Notes under the pieces: generated by a model
What the model was told of the DNA's origin: nothing
What the model saw: the letters and a program-made list of their open reading frames with translations, nothing else
Database searches by the model: none
Position numbers and translations under genes: made by a program
In this document: positions 35,826 to 48,112 of the stretch, piece after piece
Position numbering within the stretch: position 1 is the stretch's first letter
Layout: the number at the start of each line of letters is the position of its first letter
Assembly (NCBI GenBank): GCA_019722365.1
Contig: JADFUC010002391.1
Span: 496,001-560,000 of the forward strand
DNA length: 64,000 bases
Source of the DNA: Lithospermum erythrorhizon
Lineage: Eukaryota > Streptophyta > Magnoliopsida > Boraginales > Boraginaceae
Direction of reading: 5' to 3'

Positions 35826-37270
35826 ACGAGCGCTAGGGTGGCACGAGGCAATGGGTCATGGTAATGGATATGATTATTAATGCAGTATCGCAAGCGCCGT
35901 TGCCCGCTTTGCCATTTTGTGGGAAGCTGCAGGGCAATGGTAAACGAAGAACAACGCCATAAATGGGCGATATATTTCTAAAGGAAGTGTTGGTGAATTC
36001 GGTGCCATTGTCACATTGAAGGCATTTAATTTCTTTATTAAATTGAGTACAAATTAGTGTGCGAAACATGACAAATGTTGCAAACACTTGAGATTTGTAA
36101 GATGGGGGAAATGTCCATAAGAAATTAGAATAATCACCTAGTAAAATAGATAAGAATGACGGCCTGACCTAACTCAAAACGGAGATGTCCAAATATCAAT
36201 ATGAACGATATCAAAAGGCATGGTAGTAATAGTAAACGAATTTTTAAAAGACAATTTGATATGTTTACAAATTGACAAAATTGAAAATATCCAAAGACAT
36301 GTAATGTAATTATTCTTTTGGCGGAAGAAAACAGGCTCCCCTGATGACCTAAACGTGCATGCCACAAGCGAGGAGCTCAAAAGAAGAAAATTGGGTGTGA
36401 ATTTGAGCGGGCCGATCACATCATGGTGGGCAGCTTCTCCTGGGTCGCCACATCTCAAGAGCTTAAGACTGTCCGAAACCCTTCACGAAAAAACCAAAGG
36501 GGTCAAATTCAATTGATACACTATTATCTTTGGTAAACTTGCGTACAAAGATAAAGTTCTTTAAGTGACGCAAAGTTTCATGTGACATCAAGTAAGTTTT
36601 AAATTCGGGGTTCGTGCGGCAACAACGCATACCATAACCAGAAATAGGAACAAAATGATCATTTCCAATAATGATATTTTTATGAATACTCAAATTAAAA
36701 TAAGTATGAAGTATTCCCCTGGATGAAGTCATAGTTTAAGTCACTTCACCGTCTATGTACCGCCTACATCGATGGGTTCAGTTTATGTGCATAGCATGTT
36801 CTATCATCTATGTCGGGCCGTCGAATAAGCCTCCTGTTGAGTATTGGGCTGCCTGGTGTGGTGGAGGCCTGGGTCCAAGAAGGCCAGGTCTGGCAGACTG
36901 GCAGTGCGCTTTGGGCGTGTTGGGTTAGGGCCAGGGGGTCTCGTCCAATTATCAGATGGGTAAGGACAGGGTGGATTGGACCAAGACCAGGGATTGAAAG
37001 TATAGGGTACAGTGGACCAGCCTGGTCTGTTAGAGGAATTGGACCAGTTGCGTTGTGGGAGCTGTGGACGTGGGCGGTTGGGTTTATTGGGAGCTTTTTT
37101 GGGGACGTGGGGTAGGCTTACTCCAAGGCTTGGTGATTTGGAAAGGTTGAAGATGAGTGATTGTTGCGGTCCACTTGGGAATTATGGGTTGGACCAGATT
37201 TTGACCTGTAAGAAGAGAATTAGATTTGTTGAGCTTCGCAAGACCTGATTCCTCCAAGACTAACATGGAA
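35826..37270 (-). pseudogene. Ty1/copia gag tail, protease region and integrase, decayed
   Basis: Read on the minus strand. At 37270-36800 lies a Pro/Asn/Trp-rich gag C-terminal tail (NPWSWSNPPCPYPSDNW). At 36735-36470 lies the protease-to-integrase linker (TSSRGILHTYFNLS, IIIGNDHFVPISGYG, SVRKFTKDNSVSIEFDPFG). At 36460-36180 lie the integrase zinc-finger region (WHARLGH, ending TTMPFDIVHIDIWTSP) and then the catalytic core (TQFNKEIKCLQCDNGTEF, QNGKA). Several frameshifts and stops break it, and the protease active-site DTG is not intact. It is the upstream part of the element whose reverse transcriptase relic lies at 33.1-33.4 kb. Confidence 0.85.
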
Positions 37271-38920
37271 CGTACATGGTAAAAAGGTGGTATGGGAGAT
37301 GATTGTCTAATAATAGTGCCACCCCGTTGTACCCTTCAGTAAGTCTGGATACCATTTGAAGGACCAATCGACTGTTTGAAATAGAGACCGACGTTTTTAG
37401 TTGATCAAAAAGGTTTTTAGTCGATTTACAAGAAAATGGGGTTGTACTTTAAAATCAAACAGATTGATATTAAAAAATCTTCGTCAAGAGTGACGGTCCC
37501 CTCATCCTTCATTATCCTCGAAAATATCATGGAGTCGCTTTCCAAGCCTCCATGGCAAGTAAGACCCGGTTCAATAATTGTGTAAAGTAGACGAGATGGT
37601 GACATAAATCCATTTTCATACGTTGACATCTAGAGTGTCTAATCTTTGTAGGAATCAATAGCTGGGTTTGATATTGGGAAGTATATGATGAATAACTTTG
37701 GAGGATCTACAATGACTCTGAAAAAGTTACGCCTCACAAGCCGAAGACAAAATGTTTTATCTCAAGAAAGAATAGAACACGAGGGTGAAATATTAGAAAT
37801 TGCTATGAAAAGGAATGTAGCTTATTATTTGTAGAGGTAGAGGAGGTCTGTGTAGAAGGTTTATTGGGTGGGGTGTTGTCGCCCATGATGATGGGAGATA
37901 GAGAAGGGAGGGTGGCTTTGGGAGTGGTGAGGAGCTAGAATTTTTTTCGCTTTTAGAATTTTAGCCCGATTATCACGTAGTTAATATATTAATCTCTATG
38001 TTGTTTATAACGAATAAGCCAATTTATTTAGATGATAGGTTCACCATATACAATCCTATGGGCTTAGCCCGATATAATAATAATACAATAATATAATATA
38101 CATTAATAGAAACTTTGATCGATACTTAAATCGACATTCTCGTGTCGACTAACTTAATATTTACGAGGCGCATATTAGTATTCTTTGGCCATACAAACGT
38201 ATAAAACATAACAGTTGACAAACAAACATATACAATATCTCGAATTTATTTATTTATTACGGGGTATATATTTAATATTTTGCTGTGTGCGTGCGTACAA
38301 CTTCCCCATTATGTAGAGGATTTGTGGTCGTTGTTCATATTATGGTAGACATGTCTTAGAAGTTCTATTCATCCTACATTCCCACTACCATAGGAACGTT
38401 GACAACAATTCATCTACAACCCACAACATCAACAAAACTCGATTGCAGCAAATGTCGACTCGAGCAGGACATAAATGCATAATAACCTCATCTACTGTTT
38501 TCAAATCATATTAACAAGGGTATGTATATAGGAGTGTAGGACCATAACTTAATTAGAGGAGTGTGCTAAATTCCAACATATATTGGTTAACCTATCTAAC
38601 AAGAACTACTCCTACTGTAGAGGATGCTTTATTTGTGTAGGTTTGATACAAGAAAGGCCATGCAAGCTCTCCCCTTTTATTTGTCCAATTGTCAACATAC
38701 AATGGAAACGTGCAAAATGTAATTGGCCAACTGCATTTATGATTACTCGTTGAAATTTTCCCTTACTCCGTGCATTCTCAATTTTGGTAAATGACATCAA
38801 TAATCTCATCAATTACTCCATGTTTTCCTTAAATATGTCTATTAAGACTCAAAGTCCATGCATCGCCTTCTTAAAACAAATTATAGAAGATTAAGCTATA
38901 AGATCATATAATCACCTCTT
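37271..38920. other. Spacer, possibly 5' part of the copia relic
   Basis: No gag or host gene can be recognised. The minus frame at 37426-37629 and the one at 38612-38812 have no domain. The sequence becomes plain AT-rich after 37950. Confidence 0.35.
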
Positions 38921-38922
38921 GG

Positions 38923-39193
38923 TGAATCTGAAAACACTATTAGTGACTGGAACAGAAGTGTTCGTATAAATTGGTGCAGGAAGAATGGAATGTGTGTATA
39001 CCGATGATGACGGGCGGCCGACAAAATGGGTGTGGTGGCAGGTTATGTATGAAATGTGATGAATGAGCCTATCAGTGGGAAATAAGACGAGGATTAGAGG
39101 TAATAGGGAGGAAGTCGCCGAATTTCGGGAATTTAGGTAGAGATTGAGAGATCCTCTGATACCATGTTGAATCTGAAAGCACTATTAGTGACT
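38923..39193 (-). repeat. 26-bp direct repeat flanking a copia-type leader
   Basis: TGAATCTGAAAACACTATTAG plus GTGACT (38923-38948) recurs at 39168-39193 with one A/G change. The second copy forms the end of the LTR-like sequence next to the primer-binding site. The first copy lies about 245 bp inside the leader. It may be a remnant of the other LTR after internal deletion, or a template-switch duplication. Confidence 0.7.
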
Positions 39194-39500
39194 AATAATT
39201 TTACCAAAACTCTTATGCTGATGTGAGGTCTCTATGTATATATTTATATAAAAATGCAAACAAAAGTTATATTATATTTACAATACTTGAGCTGATAACT
39301 ATAGGTGAACTGATAACTCTGGATTCATTGAGTTAACCCACAAGCAATCATAAACTATTATATCTCATTTGGGATTGAACTACCTTAGAATATAAATGGG
39401 CCAAACCCCTTCATAAACAGCAAGACCAGCCCAATTTATTGACAAAAAAATAAAAGACTCGGCTTGTAAAATGAAGAAACAAACAAATGAACAAAACCCT
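39153..39500 (-). mobile_element. Copia-type LTR end with initiator-tRNA-Met primer-binding site
   Basis: On the minus strand the sequence reads ...TTCAACA then TGGTATCAGAGG (39164-39153). This matches the TGGTATCAGAGC primer-binding site of plant copia elements right after an LTR ending in CA. Upstream (39200-39500) is LTR-like sequence with a TATATAAATATA word near 39240 and a TATAATAGTTTATGATTGC tract. The LTR left border is not defined. It could belong to the copia relic at 33-37 kb (same strand) or to a separate short element. Confidence 0.55.
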
Positions 39501-40072
39501 CAGTTTGAAGCTTCAATTGATGTGGATTCAGACATCATCATAGTCTGCTGCTCAATTCACTAAATTTTCAATCTTTTTAAGGCTTCACTTTAAGGTATTG
39601 TTGTCTGAATAATTGCTTCAAGCTATATATCTAGATCTTAAATATGAATGTTGTAATTAAATTCTTCAAGTTATATATGGATAATTTATTGAAATTGGTC
39701 AATCTCTTTGGGTGGAGGGAGTATTAATATAGATAGATTAGTTTGATTTTCGATGGTCGAAGTTAAGAAACCTTCGTATATTAATTGGCATACATAACTT
39801 TGATTTGAATCAAAATTATCATGTTATTAGTAACATTTTGAGAATACTATTTTTTTATATGAATGTTATGCAATATACACAAAACAGATTTGAATTCAAA
39901 ATTGCAAAGTCACCAGCCAAATTTCAAAACTAGATAATCTTTTTGAAATTTGAGTACTTTGCTAAAGAGTTTCGATATTGCATTTGGATTTTTGAATAGA
40001 GATAGACTGCTTGCTTTCCATTTTATTGCTAAAATTGATTCTTGTGTGGTTTGTTGTGTGGATGCCGAAGGG

Positions 40073-40491
40073 ATGGGTCGTAAAGCTGGTACTCTGCGTA
40101 TCAACCCAAAGAAATTCGGGGGCCTGCAGAAACCTTGTATGAAGGAAATGTTATCGTTTCTCAATTGTTTGGCTCTGAACCACAACAATGATCAAAAGTG
40201 TGAGAAACAGAAAACCGTTTTAAGTGCCTGCATGGATGCTCAGGTAACAAGCTCCTCCTTATTACACCTTAAACGCCGCCCGCAAAATTTCTACCAAAGG
40301 ATTGTAGTTTTACTATTAATTTATGTCTAGCAGTATTAACATTGAATGGTCACAACTGATTCGGCTGCCTTTGACGAATTATAAGTTTAGTTATAGCCTG
40401 TATTTTTTATCCTTTGCAGTGTGGCAATAATAAGCAAGCTTGGGGTAGTATTAACTATCACCTTCAGAGGCTTAACAGAGGAAGAAAGTAG
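40073..40491 (+). CDS. Mitochondrial small ribosomal subunit protein mS37-like (twin CX9C), two exons
   Basis: Exon 1 is 40073-40243 and exon 2 is 40420-40491, together 80 residues. The intron has donor GTAACA and acceptor TTTGCAG and keeps the frame. The start MGRKAGTLRINPKKFGGLQ is the typical plant form. Cys22-x9-Cys32 and Cys43-x9-Cys53 make the twin CX9C pair that folds as a disulfide-linked helical hairpin after import by the intermembrane-space relay. Exon 2 ends in a basic tail (HLQRLNRGRK). Homologues are yeast Mrp10 and animal CHCHD1, parts of the mitoribosome small subunit. Exon 1 sits inside a longer open frame that begins at 39950, but the ATG at 40073 gives the family N-terminus. 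The gene is convergent with the HSP70 gene. Confidence 0.88.
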
Positions 40492-41833
40492 ATGGCTACG
40501 ACACATCTCATTTAGCTGGTGTGGTTTTGGATCTCATTCACTCATTTATTGGTTGTCATATGACTATATGTATGGAAAGTTCCTAGATATCAGTTTACTT
40601 CCATCACTCACCTTTCTTTTTCCCTCATTAACTTTCAAAAAGAAATCTTCCGAAAGATTGTCAAATAATTTAGAGAATAATTGGCTCTGTTTTTGTTTTA
40701 ATATGCTTGTAGTTCTGATTAAAGGCATTGAACTCAATTACATAGGGATATTTCTGCAACATTGAATGGTGTTTCAGTGACTACAGTCAACATTTATGAA
40801 CGAAAGAACAAAAGAAGTTTTGGCCTCTGTAAGAGTTAGATACTGCCTACTGTAGTTTGTGCTAGTTTTCTCGCGTACTTTGCGCTTTCAGCTGGGTTTT
40901 TATTGTGCTTTCTAGAGTGATTAGAGTTAGCGTTTCACATTAGTTCACATTTCACTACTGTTGGCTTACCTTTTTTTTTAATTACCTGAATTACGCCTTT
41001 GACTCGTAAACTGATTTAATGCTATGGTTCTATTCATGGAAAGGAGAGGCATAGGCATATGGATTAATTTAGGGATGGAATAATGTAATACTAACACCTT
41101 AGTGTATATGTGGATTGAATTAATCAAAGTGACCAAGCATATCCTGTTCTTCCCATGTTTTTCCATCTTGCATACTACCCTACGAGAATCGAATGCTACA
41201 ATGAAACCGTTGATGAATTAATTCTCTGTCTAGTTTCTCAGTAATGCATATTCATTCTTAAACTATTTGAAGTTATGTATTTCTTGTAACAAATTATTAC
41301 TTTTATGTTAAATAACTTGTAAAATGGGATAATTTTTATCAGTTGGTCCCCATTCCTTGACATTGCCTTCCATTTTGCAACCAACATCCAATCATTTCTT
41401 GGGAGTTTCCCTCTCATTTCGGTTTTGATGGCTCTTTGCACGTACTAAAAAAATCCATACAATATTTAACGTTATTTTAGTATAATTACACAATTAAGTC
41501 GATCAATGAAGAGCTTTATTTGATAAATTTAACTTTAACGATGAAATATCAATGATAAATAGAGAGTGGTATTGCAGGTTTCAAATTTTATTTACATTGC
41601 ATGGATGCCAAAGACTGAAATATATGAAGGAACATAATCTGATGATTTGAAAAAAACTCACAAAAATATCCAAAAGGAAATGAACTAGTAACCTAAACAA
41701 ACCTAAATTAAGAGCTACTGGAAACTCATTAATCTTACTCATCACCTAAATTATTACCCCAAAAGAAAACTCATTACCTAAACAATCATGAAAGAAACCT
41801 GCTATAGAACTTGGAACTGAAAGCATAATAAAC
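40492..41833. other. Spacer between two convergent genes
   Basis: The 3' ends of the mS37-like and HSP70 genes face each other across 1.3 kb of AT-rich DNA. It should hold both 3' UTRs. The small frames on both strands (40421-40765, 40978-41166, 41238-41441) are non-coding in appearance. Confidence 0.5.
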
Positions 41834-44309
41834 TTAATCGACCTCCTCAATTTTGGGGCCAGCACCACCTGCACCAGGTGGAGGACCAGCATCATCGTCT
41901 TCCATGGGCGCCTCAGCACCTCCGGCTTGGTACATCTTAGCAATGATGGGGTTACATACGCCCTCAAGCTCCTTCATCTTATCCTCAAACTCATCAGCTT
42001 CGGCAAGTTGGTTATTGTCAAGCCATGTCACAGCCTGATCAATAGCATCATCAATCGTCTTCTTATCATCAGGGCTCAGTTTCGAAGCAATCTTATCGTC
42101 TTTTATGGTGTTCCTCATGTTATAAGCATAGTTCTCCAGTGAATTCTTTGCTTCCACCTTTTTCTTGTGTTCCTCGTCTTCTGACTTGTATCTCTCTGCT
42201 TCCTGAACCATCTTCTCGATTTCTTCCTTTGACAGCCTTCCTTTGTCATTCGTTATTGTAATCTTATTCTTCTGCCCTGTAGTCTTGTCCTCAGCAGAGA
42301 CATTCAATATGCCATTGGCATCAATATCAAAGCAAACATTGATCTGAGGCACGCCTCTGGGAGCCGGAGGGATGCCTGAGAGCTCAAATTTACCTAACAA
42401 GTTATTATCTCTGGTTCTTGCCCTTTCACCTTCATAGACCTGTATCAACACTCCAGGTTGGTTATCTGAGTAAGTGGAGAACACCTGCTCTTTTTTGGTA
42501 GGAATAGTGGTATTCCTGGAAATCAAGACTGTCATAACTCCTCCAGCGGTTTCCAGCCCAAGGGAGAGTGGAGTAACATCAAGTAGCAGCAAGTCTTGAA
42601 CTTTCTCATTACCCTCACCACTGAGAATTGCAGCTTGTACAGCTGCGCCATAAGCAACGGCTTCATCGGGGTTGATGCTCTTGCAGAGCTCCTTCCCGTT
42701 AAAAAAGTCTTGTAGTAGTTGTTGTACCTTGGGGATTCTGGTGGATCCACCAACAAGAACAACATCATGCACATTGCTCTTATCCATCTTAGCATCTCTC
42801 AAACACTTCTCAACTGGTTCCATACACTTTCTGAAAAGATCCATATTAAGCTCCTCGAACCTTGCACGAGTTATGGTAGAGTAGAAATCGATACCCTCAA
42901 ATAGAGAATCAATCTCAATTGTAGTCTGTGCAGTTGACGAGAGAGTCCTCTTCGCCCTCTCACAGGAAGTCCTCAATCTCCTCAAAGCCCTTGGGGTTCC
43001 ACTGATATCCTTTTTGTTCTTTCTCTTAAATTCTTGAACAAAGTGGCTCACCATTCTGTTGTCAAAATCTTCACCTCCCAAGTGGGTGTCACCAGCAGTG
43101 GCCTTGACTTCAAATATGCCCTCCTCAATTGTGAGGAGAGACACATCAAAAGTTCCACCTCCCAGATCAAAAATCAAGACATTCTTCTCCCCAACACTAG
43201 TAGCCTTCTTGTCTAGACCATATGCAATAGCTGCAGCAGTCGGTTCATTGATAATGCGCATAACATTGAGGCCAGAAATAGTACCGGCATCCTTTGTTGC
43301 TTGACGCTGAGAGTCGTTGAAGTATGCTGGTACAGTAACTACAGCATTCTTGATTGTTGAACCAAGATAGGCTTCAGCTATCTCTTTCATCTTGTTGAGC
43401 ATCATAGAAGAGATTTCTTCAGCAGCAAATTCCTTCTCTTCACCCTTATAGTTTACATAAATCATTGGCTTGTCCCCAGGACCTGCTAAGACCTTGAAGG
43501 GCCACATTGTTATGTCACTTTGGACTGAAGCATCAGTGAATCTCCTACCAATGAGTCGCTTTGCATCTGTACAGACAAACTACTCATCAGTTTAACGTCG
43601 AAGATCAAGGGGAATTGTATGCTAAAGAAAGAATAATGGGAGCAGTTGAACAAAAAAATTTGTGAATTTCAGATTTCACTCTCAGGTCACTTCATTCTAA
43701 ATCACTTTCTCATATCATGCCAGAAGATTATGTGATAAAGTGGAGCTTCTTCATGTTAATATAATGTTAAATGTGTTGGGAACAGGCCAGGTAATCTAAA
43801 TACACATCCAGAGATCCACTTCATATGATCATAACATTATATCCATCCAATAAGGATTGTCTAAGTTTTGGATTTTGATGGTTCAAATATTTTTATATAT
43901 GTTGTATAATATTGCATGGAAAATAATTATTATGTAATATGTTACAATTAACAATCCTTTTGAAATGGAGGGATAATCATCTATCATAAATTCAAGGTAT
44001 ACATTATTTCCCTGAATTGAGTACGTAATGACTTTTATCTAAACGCCATGCATAGGGAGTATGTATTTCACATGCAAACAGATAAGAATGAATACCAAAG
44101 ACGGTATTGATCGGATTCATGGCGACCTGGTTCTTAGCAGCGTCTCCGACGAGACGCTCGCTATCGGTGAATCCAACGTAGGAGGGGGTGGTCCGATTCC
44201 CTTGATCATTAGCAATGATCTCAACCCTGTCATGTTGCCACACTCCCACACATGAGTATGTCGTCCCGAGATCGATTCCTATTGCAGGCCCTTCACCTTT
44301 CCCAGCCAT
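41834..44309 (-). CDS. HSP70: Cytosolic HSP70/HSC70 chaperone, two exons
   Basis: ATP-dependent chaperone of cytosol and nucleus. Exon 1 is 44309-44096 and exon 2 is 43566-41834. The intron (donor GTATTC, acceptor CTGTACAG) splits the Asp72 codon, a conserved intron position in plant HSP70 genes. The joined frame is 1947 nt, 648 residues, the normal length. The three family signatures are present: IDLGTTYS (12-19), [14 protein letters not shown] (203-216) and [14 protein letters not shown] (341-354). The interdomain linker lies at about 398-406, and the protein ends EEVD, the cytosolic C-terminus bound by TPR co-chaperones. Residues are near-identical to canonical plant HSC70. One change is Ser421 where VLIPRNTTIP usually has Pro, in the substrate-binding domain. 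The first exon read past 44096 is intron read-through. The gene is intact. Confidence 0.97.
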
Positions 44310-44531
44310 TACACTTTATGATATAGTATTAATGTATTTGAAACACTGAAAGAGTAAGTGATCAATGAGTGGTTTGTTTATATTCAATTTTAGTGAGGCT
44401 GGATATAGTTATGGTATTGTGCTAAGAAGTCCAAGTCTTACGCTTGATTTTAGGTTTGTTGAATCATCATGAATTTTTCTTCCTTTTACCTCGCTTTTCT
44501 TGTAACTACTTGATTGAATTTTGGAGTTTTT

Positions 44532-44547
44532 GAACGATATTCTTGAA
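44532..44547 (-). promoter_or_regulatory. Candidate heat-shock element upstream of HSP70
   Basis: The sequence has GAA, five bases, TTC, two bases, GAA (TTCTTGAA core at 44540-44547), about 230 bp upstream of the HSP70 ATG. Two of the three nGAAn units have ideal spacing, and the third is displaced. It could be a weak heat-shock factor site, or chance in an AT-rich promoter. Confidence 0.35.
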
Positions 44548-47500
44548 TCTTGCTTAATTGGGTTGGATCCAGTCTAGACTCTCAAATGGACCCAAGGCCA
44601 AGTGGGAAAGCAAAACAGACGAACACTCATGAGTCATCTTTGGGAATCACATAAAACAACTCTTTAATCAATCTTTTTTATTGTTTTGTTAAATGTAATG
44701 ACCGAATAATATAATAAAGCATAGAAAATTGATTGTGTGATCAATGATTAATATTTAATTGTAATAGACAAAAAAATATTAAATTTAGCCAAATAAATGA
44801 CGAGTCCTTGACAAATTAAATTGCTTAAATCCACTTAGATCCAACTATCCAAGTATACCATTGTTGCCTCACCCATGACATGGTGAATCAAAGCAATGTT
44901 CAAAATGTACAAATAAATTTATTCACCCTATCTAATAGATTTGAATACTAATACATTTTTCATAATTTACATAATACGTTATAAAAGTTATACATAACCC
45001 TTTCTTCAAGCACGACTTTTAGATTTTGGGGCATTTTCATAAACATTTAATAACAAAAGAAGTCATATTTAATTAAAAAGATAGTAAGAAGTTAAAAGGT
45101 TTATATAGAATTGTAAAAGAAAACTGTAAATGCTAACCATAAATTTAAAATTGTCATGATTTGAACCACCATACATGATCTTTATTATCAAAATTTTATT
45201 ACTCATCAACTGAGATAGCTGGAGTTATTGTGGTTCAATTGAACAGCCACGAACATATAACACTAGTCCATCCCTGACCCAATCACCATGCTTATTATAA
45301 AATAACTAATCTATTGTAACCTCTGAAATTTTCAGAGTTAAGGGCGGATCATCGACCGTCACCCTTAGTCTCTTTTAACTTTCACCATGGCCTACAAGCA
45401 AACATAACCAAACAAAGCCTAAACTAAAAGATTGTGCACCTCTTACGTACCCTGTTCTCTCCACCAAGATACGGCACCACAAATCCATGAGAGAGATAGG
45501 GATGGTTCTTGAGAAAAAAGCAAGTAAAGCTGGGCAAAGGAACATAACAGAGACTAATAACAGAAAGAAAGAAAACAAGATAAAACATTTCACAGCTCTC
45601 CATAGTTCTTGTGGGCCGCAAGCATCAACATGCACAACTCACTACACTATTCATCACATCCCAACTCTTGGATTTCCGAGCCAATCCATCATTTTTAGAA
45701 TTTCAATAATCATTTTTTAACTTTGGAGAGATGACAAGGGCCTGTTTTATGTAGATGCCTTTGCTTTCTAGTCATCATTCATGGTCTTGCAGTTTTCTTT
45801 TTATATATTTTGTGGAATATTGCTTTATTCGTTCTTGAGATGTAGCATTGGCCATTGCAAAAGTAAAATCATACAGATTCCTCCTCCTTTTTCGACTACC
45901 AACCAACACTTCTCTTGGGCTAATAATTTATTGGTAAAATTAATTAAATATATTTGTTAGTAATAATTATTGTGGAAGATATGCTCTTCATCAACTCCAT
46001 AACCATTTTTGTTTGTAGGGTCACATGTTATTATACGATTAATTGCTAACTTATTCAGATCGAACAAGCAAAGGGCGTCAACTATATTTATAATTCTTTA
46101 AAGGGATTGGAATGGAATTTTAGAGAATGTTTGGTAAGTTTTAATTTTGTGAAAGGTTGGATAAGTACAAAAATATTTGACAAGTTTTTTATTTTTTGCA
46201 CAAGGTATAAGCTAAGGTTCAGGAAGGCGAATCTAGCCAACACCCACATAGTTACTTTAAACCTTCAAAATATAACAACATGATAAAACTATATATATTA
46301 CAAGAAATGAATTTGATCAAACCTTAAATTAATCATTCTTTTTAAACCTTAAATCTAAGTTAATTTAATAAGATAGAACAAATGAAGTTTCTACGAAAAG
46401 GGGAACAGTTCCTCATTAATTCAAACTGGTCCTAGGCAAATAAAGAAGCTAAGAGATGATAATATCGATGCTGGTTCATCCGCATTAAACTACTGTACTG
46501 TGAGAATCTTTCTTTTGACCCTAAGTTCTCATGCAATGTTTATTCTTCTAAAGGAATACTAAAATCATGCAATCTTTAGGGTTTGAATATTTTTCATGAG
46601 TTTTAGTGTAATTTTTGGCGTTTTTAGACTCTTAGCTACCACCTTCATCAATCCTTCTATCGTAAATGCATAACCGACAAATTATCGGTATGGCACATCA
46701 GATCATATTACTACATATATATATATATTACTACCATTGTCAAAATAAAATCAATTGCTAGTCTAAGTAATAATAATAACATCATACGTTACTATAATGG
46801 CAGACATCATACAGTATCTAGAAATTTTTTGCTCCCTTCTTTAACTTTTTGAATTTCAAGAGTTAGTTTGAATTGAATTTCTCTCTTCCTAGTTTCCCTT
46901 TTAAACAAAATTTTTATAGAAAAGGTAGTAACATACACATATATATTCACATTTTAATTAAGGGAGTGTTTTTCTTAGAAGGTACTTTTAAAAGTTGTAA
47001 ACTTTATTTAACATGAGTCTTTGAGGGCACATTCTAATATATAATATCCTTGTGTAACATACGGCGGCATGTAATCATGATGAGCTGATTTATAGGAGAA
47101 ACAGCAAAAATTTGACATGATCTCGCTTTATATCATTTCCAATCTGAATGCCAATGATCACTGCCTCATTACTGGGTGTCTTTAATTTTGTGAAGAAAAA
47201 AATGTACTCATAACTTGCTTGACTCATCATTATGCTAAAACGAGAAAAAGAAAACTAACATGCATGAAGGATTAATTGCTATAGAAAGATATAAAGGGTT
47301 CAATTAGAGTATTTAAAGTAGAAAATTGAATTCCTCAAGTACTTGAGTTGTTATATATTTGAATCATACATACTAGATAGGGTTTTAAAGAGCATCACTT
47401 ATATATTGTATATGTGATCTTGCATTGTTAATTAATAATAAGGAACTAGAGGGTACGTTTCGGGAACAAAAGAGAGGATATATATGTTTCGGAAAACAGA

Positions 47501-48112
47501 TCAACTCATCAGTAATGAAAAATGGAGGGAGATGATCGAAGTAGTATATAACATGCTAGATTAAAAATACTACAGCATATAATTATAAGATACCATATAT
47601 ATACATCCAACATTACCAAGATTCATTTAGCCAACTTCGTATAATATAAAGTTCTGATTGTAACCTCGATTAACATAAACAATAAGATGAAAGTATTAAT
47701 AGAACTTGAAGATGATTCAACCGAACTTAAGGGAAACTATAGTAGATACGATTGGCAATAAGATGCATGTAGAAACTTATAGGTTCAATTATATTGTTCA
47801 AACATCATCATATTAAAGGATCTTCTTTAGATATTATCTTCTTGTCATGTCAGAAATTAAACAACTTCACATCTCCACACTCATTACTGACATTACATCT
47901 ATCTTCACAAACAACCTCATCAAAACATACATACATAATTTTAATAATAATAACAAGAAAGAGATATAAATATAATGTAGTCTAGGTACACTCATATTAC
48001 ACTGACCTTCCAATTCTTGATCTTAATTATAAGGAATTTTGATATATAGGGCGGCTCAAACCAAGAAACATAGTTAAACACTTTTGTTAAGCATGTTTTA
48101 CCTTTTTTTTTA
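44548..48112. other. Gene-poor spacer between HSP70 and Dof genes
   Basis: AT-rich DNA. A palindrome TCTGAAATTTTCAGA lies near 45325, and an (AT)n run lies near 46716. Apart from a doubtful small frame at 45375-45635, no coding sequence is supported. The last few hundred bases are the 3' flank of the Dof gene. Confidence 0.45.
45375..45635 (-). CDS. Doubtful small membrane-protein frame (86 aa)
   Basis: An ATG-initiated frame whose residues 17-42 are strongly hydrophobic (ending LCPALLAFFS), followed by a mixed tail. A second frame on the same strand (45424-45621) also encodes a hydrophobic stretch, which suggests that T-rich composition rather than selection makes the frame. No known family is recognised, and no TATA box or splice signals support it. 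Listed only as a candidate. Confidence 0.2.
   Translation of the reverse strand: MHVDACGPQELWRAVKCFILFSFFLLLVSVMFLCPALLAFFSRTIPISLMDLWCRILVERTGYVRGAQSFSLGFVWLCLLVGHGES

Noticed and set aside
41853..43304. Several plus-strand frames opposite the HSP70 gene
   Set aside because: Antisense shadows of a highly conserved coding region, with no independent features.
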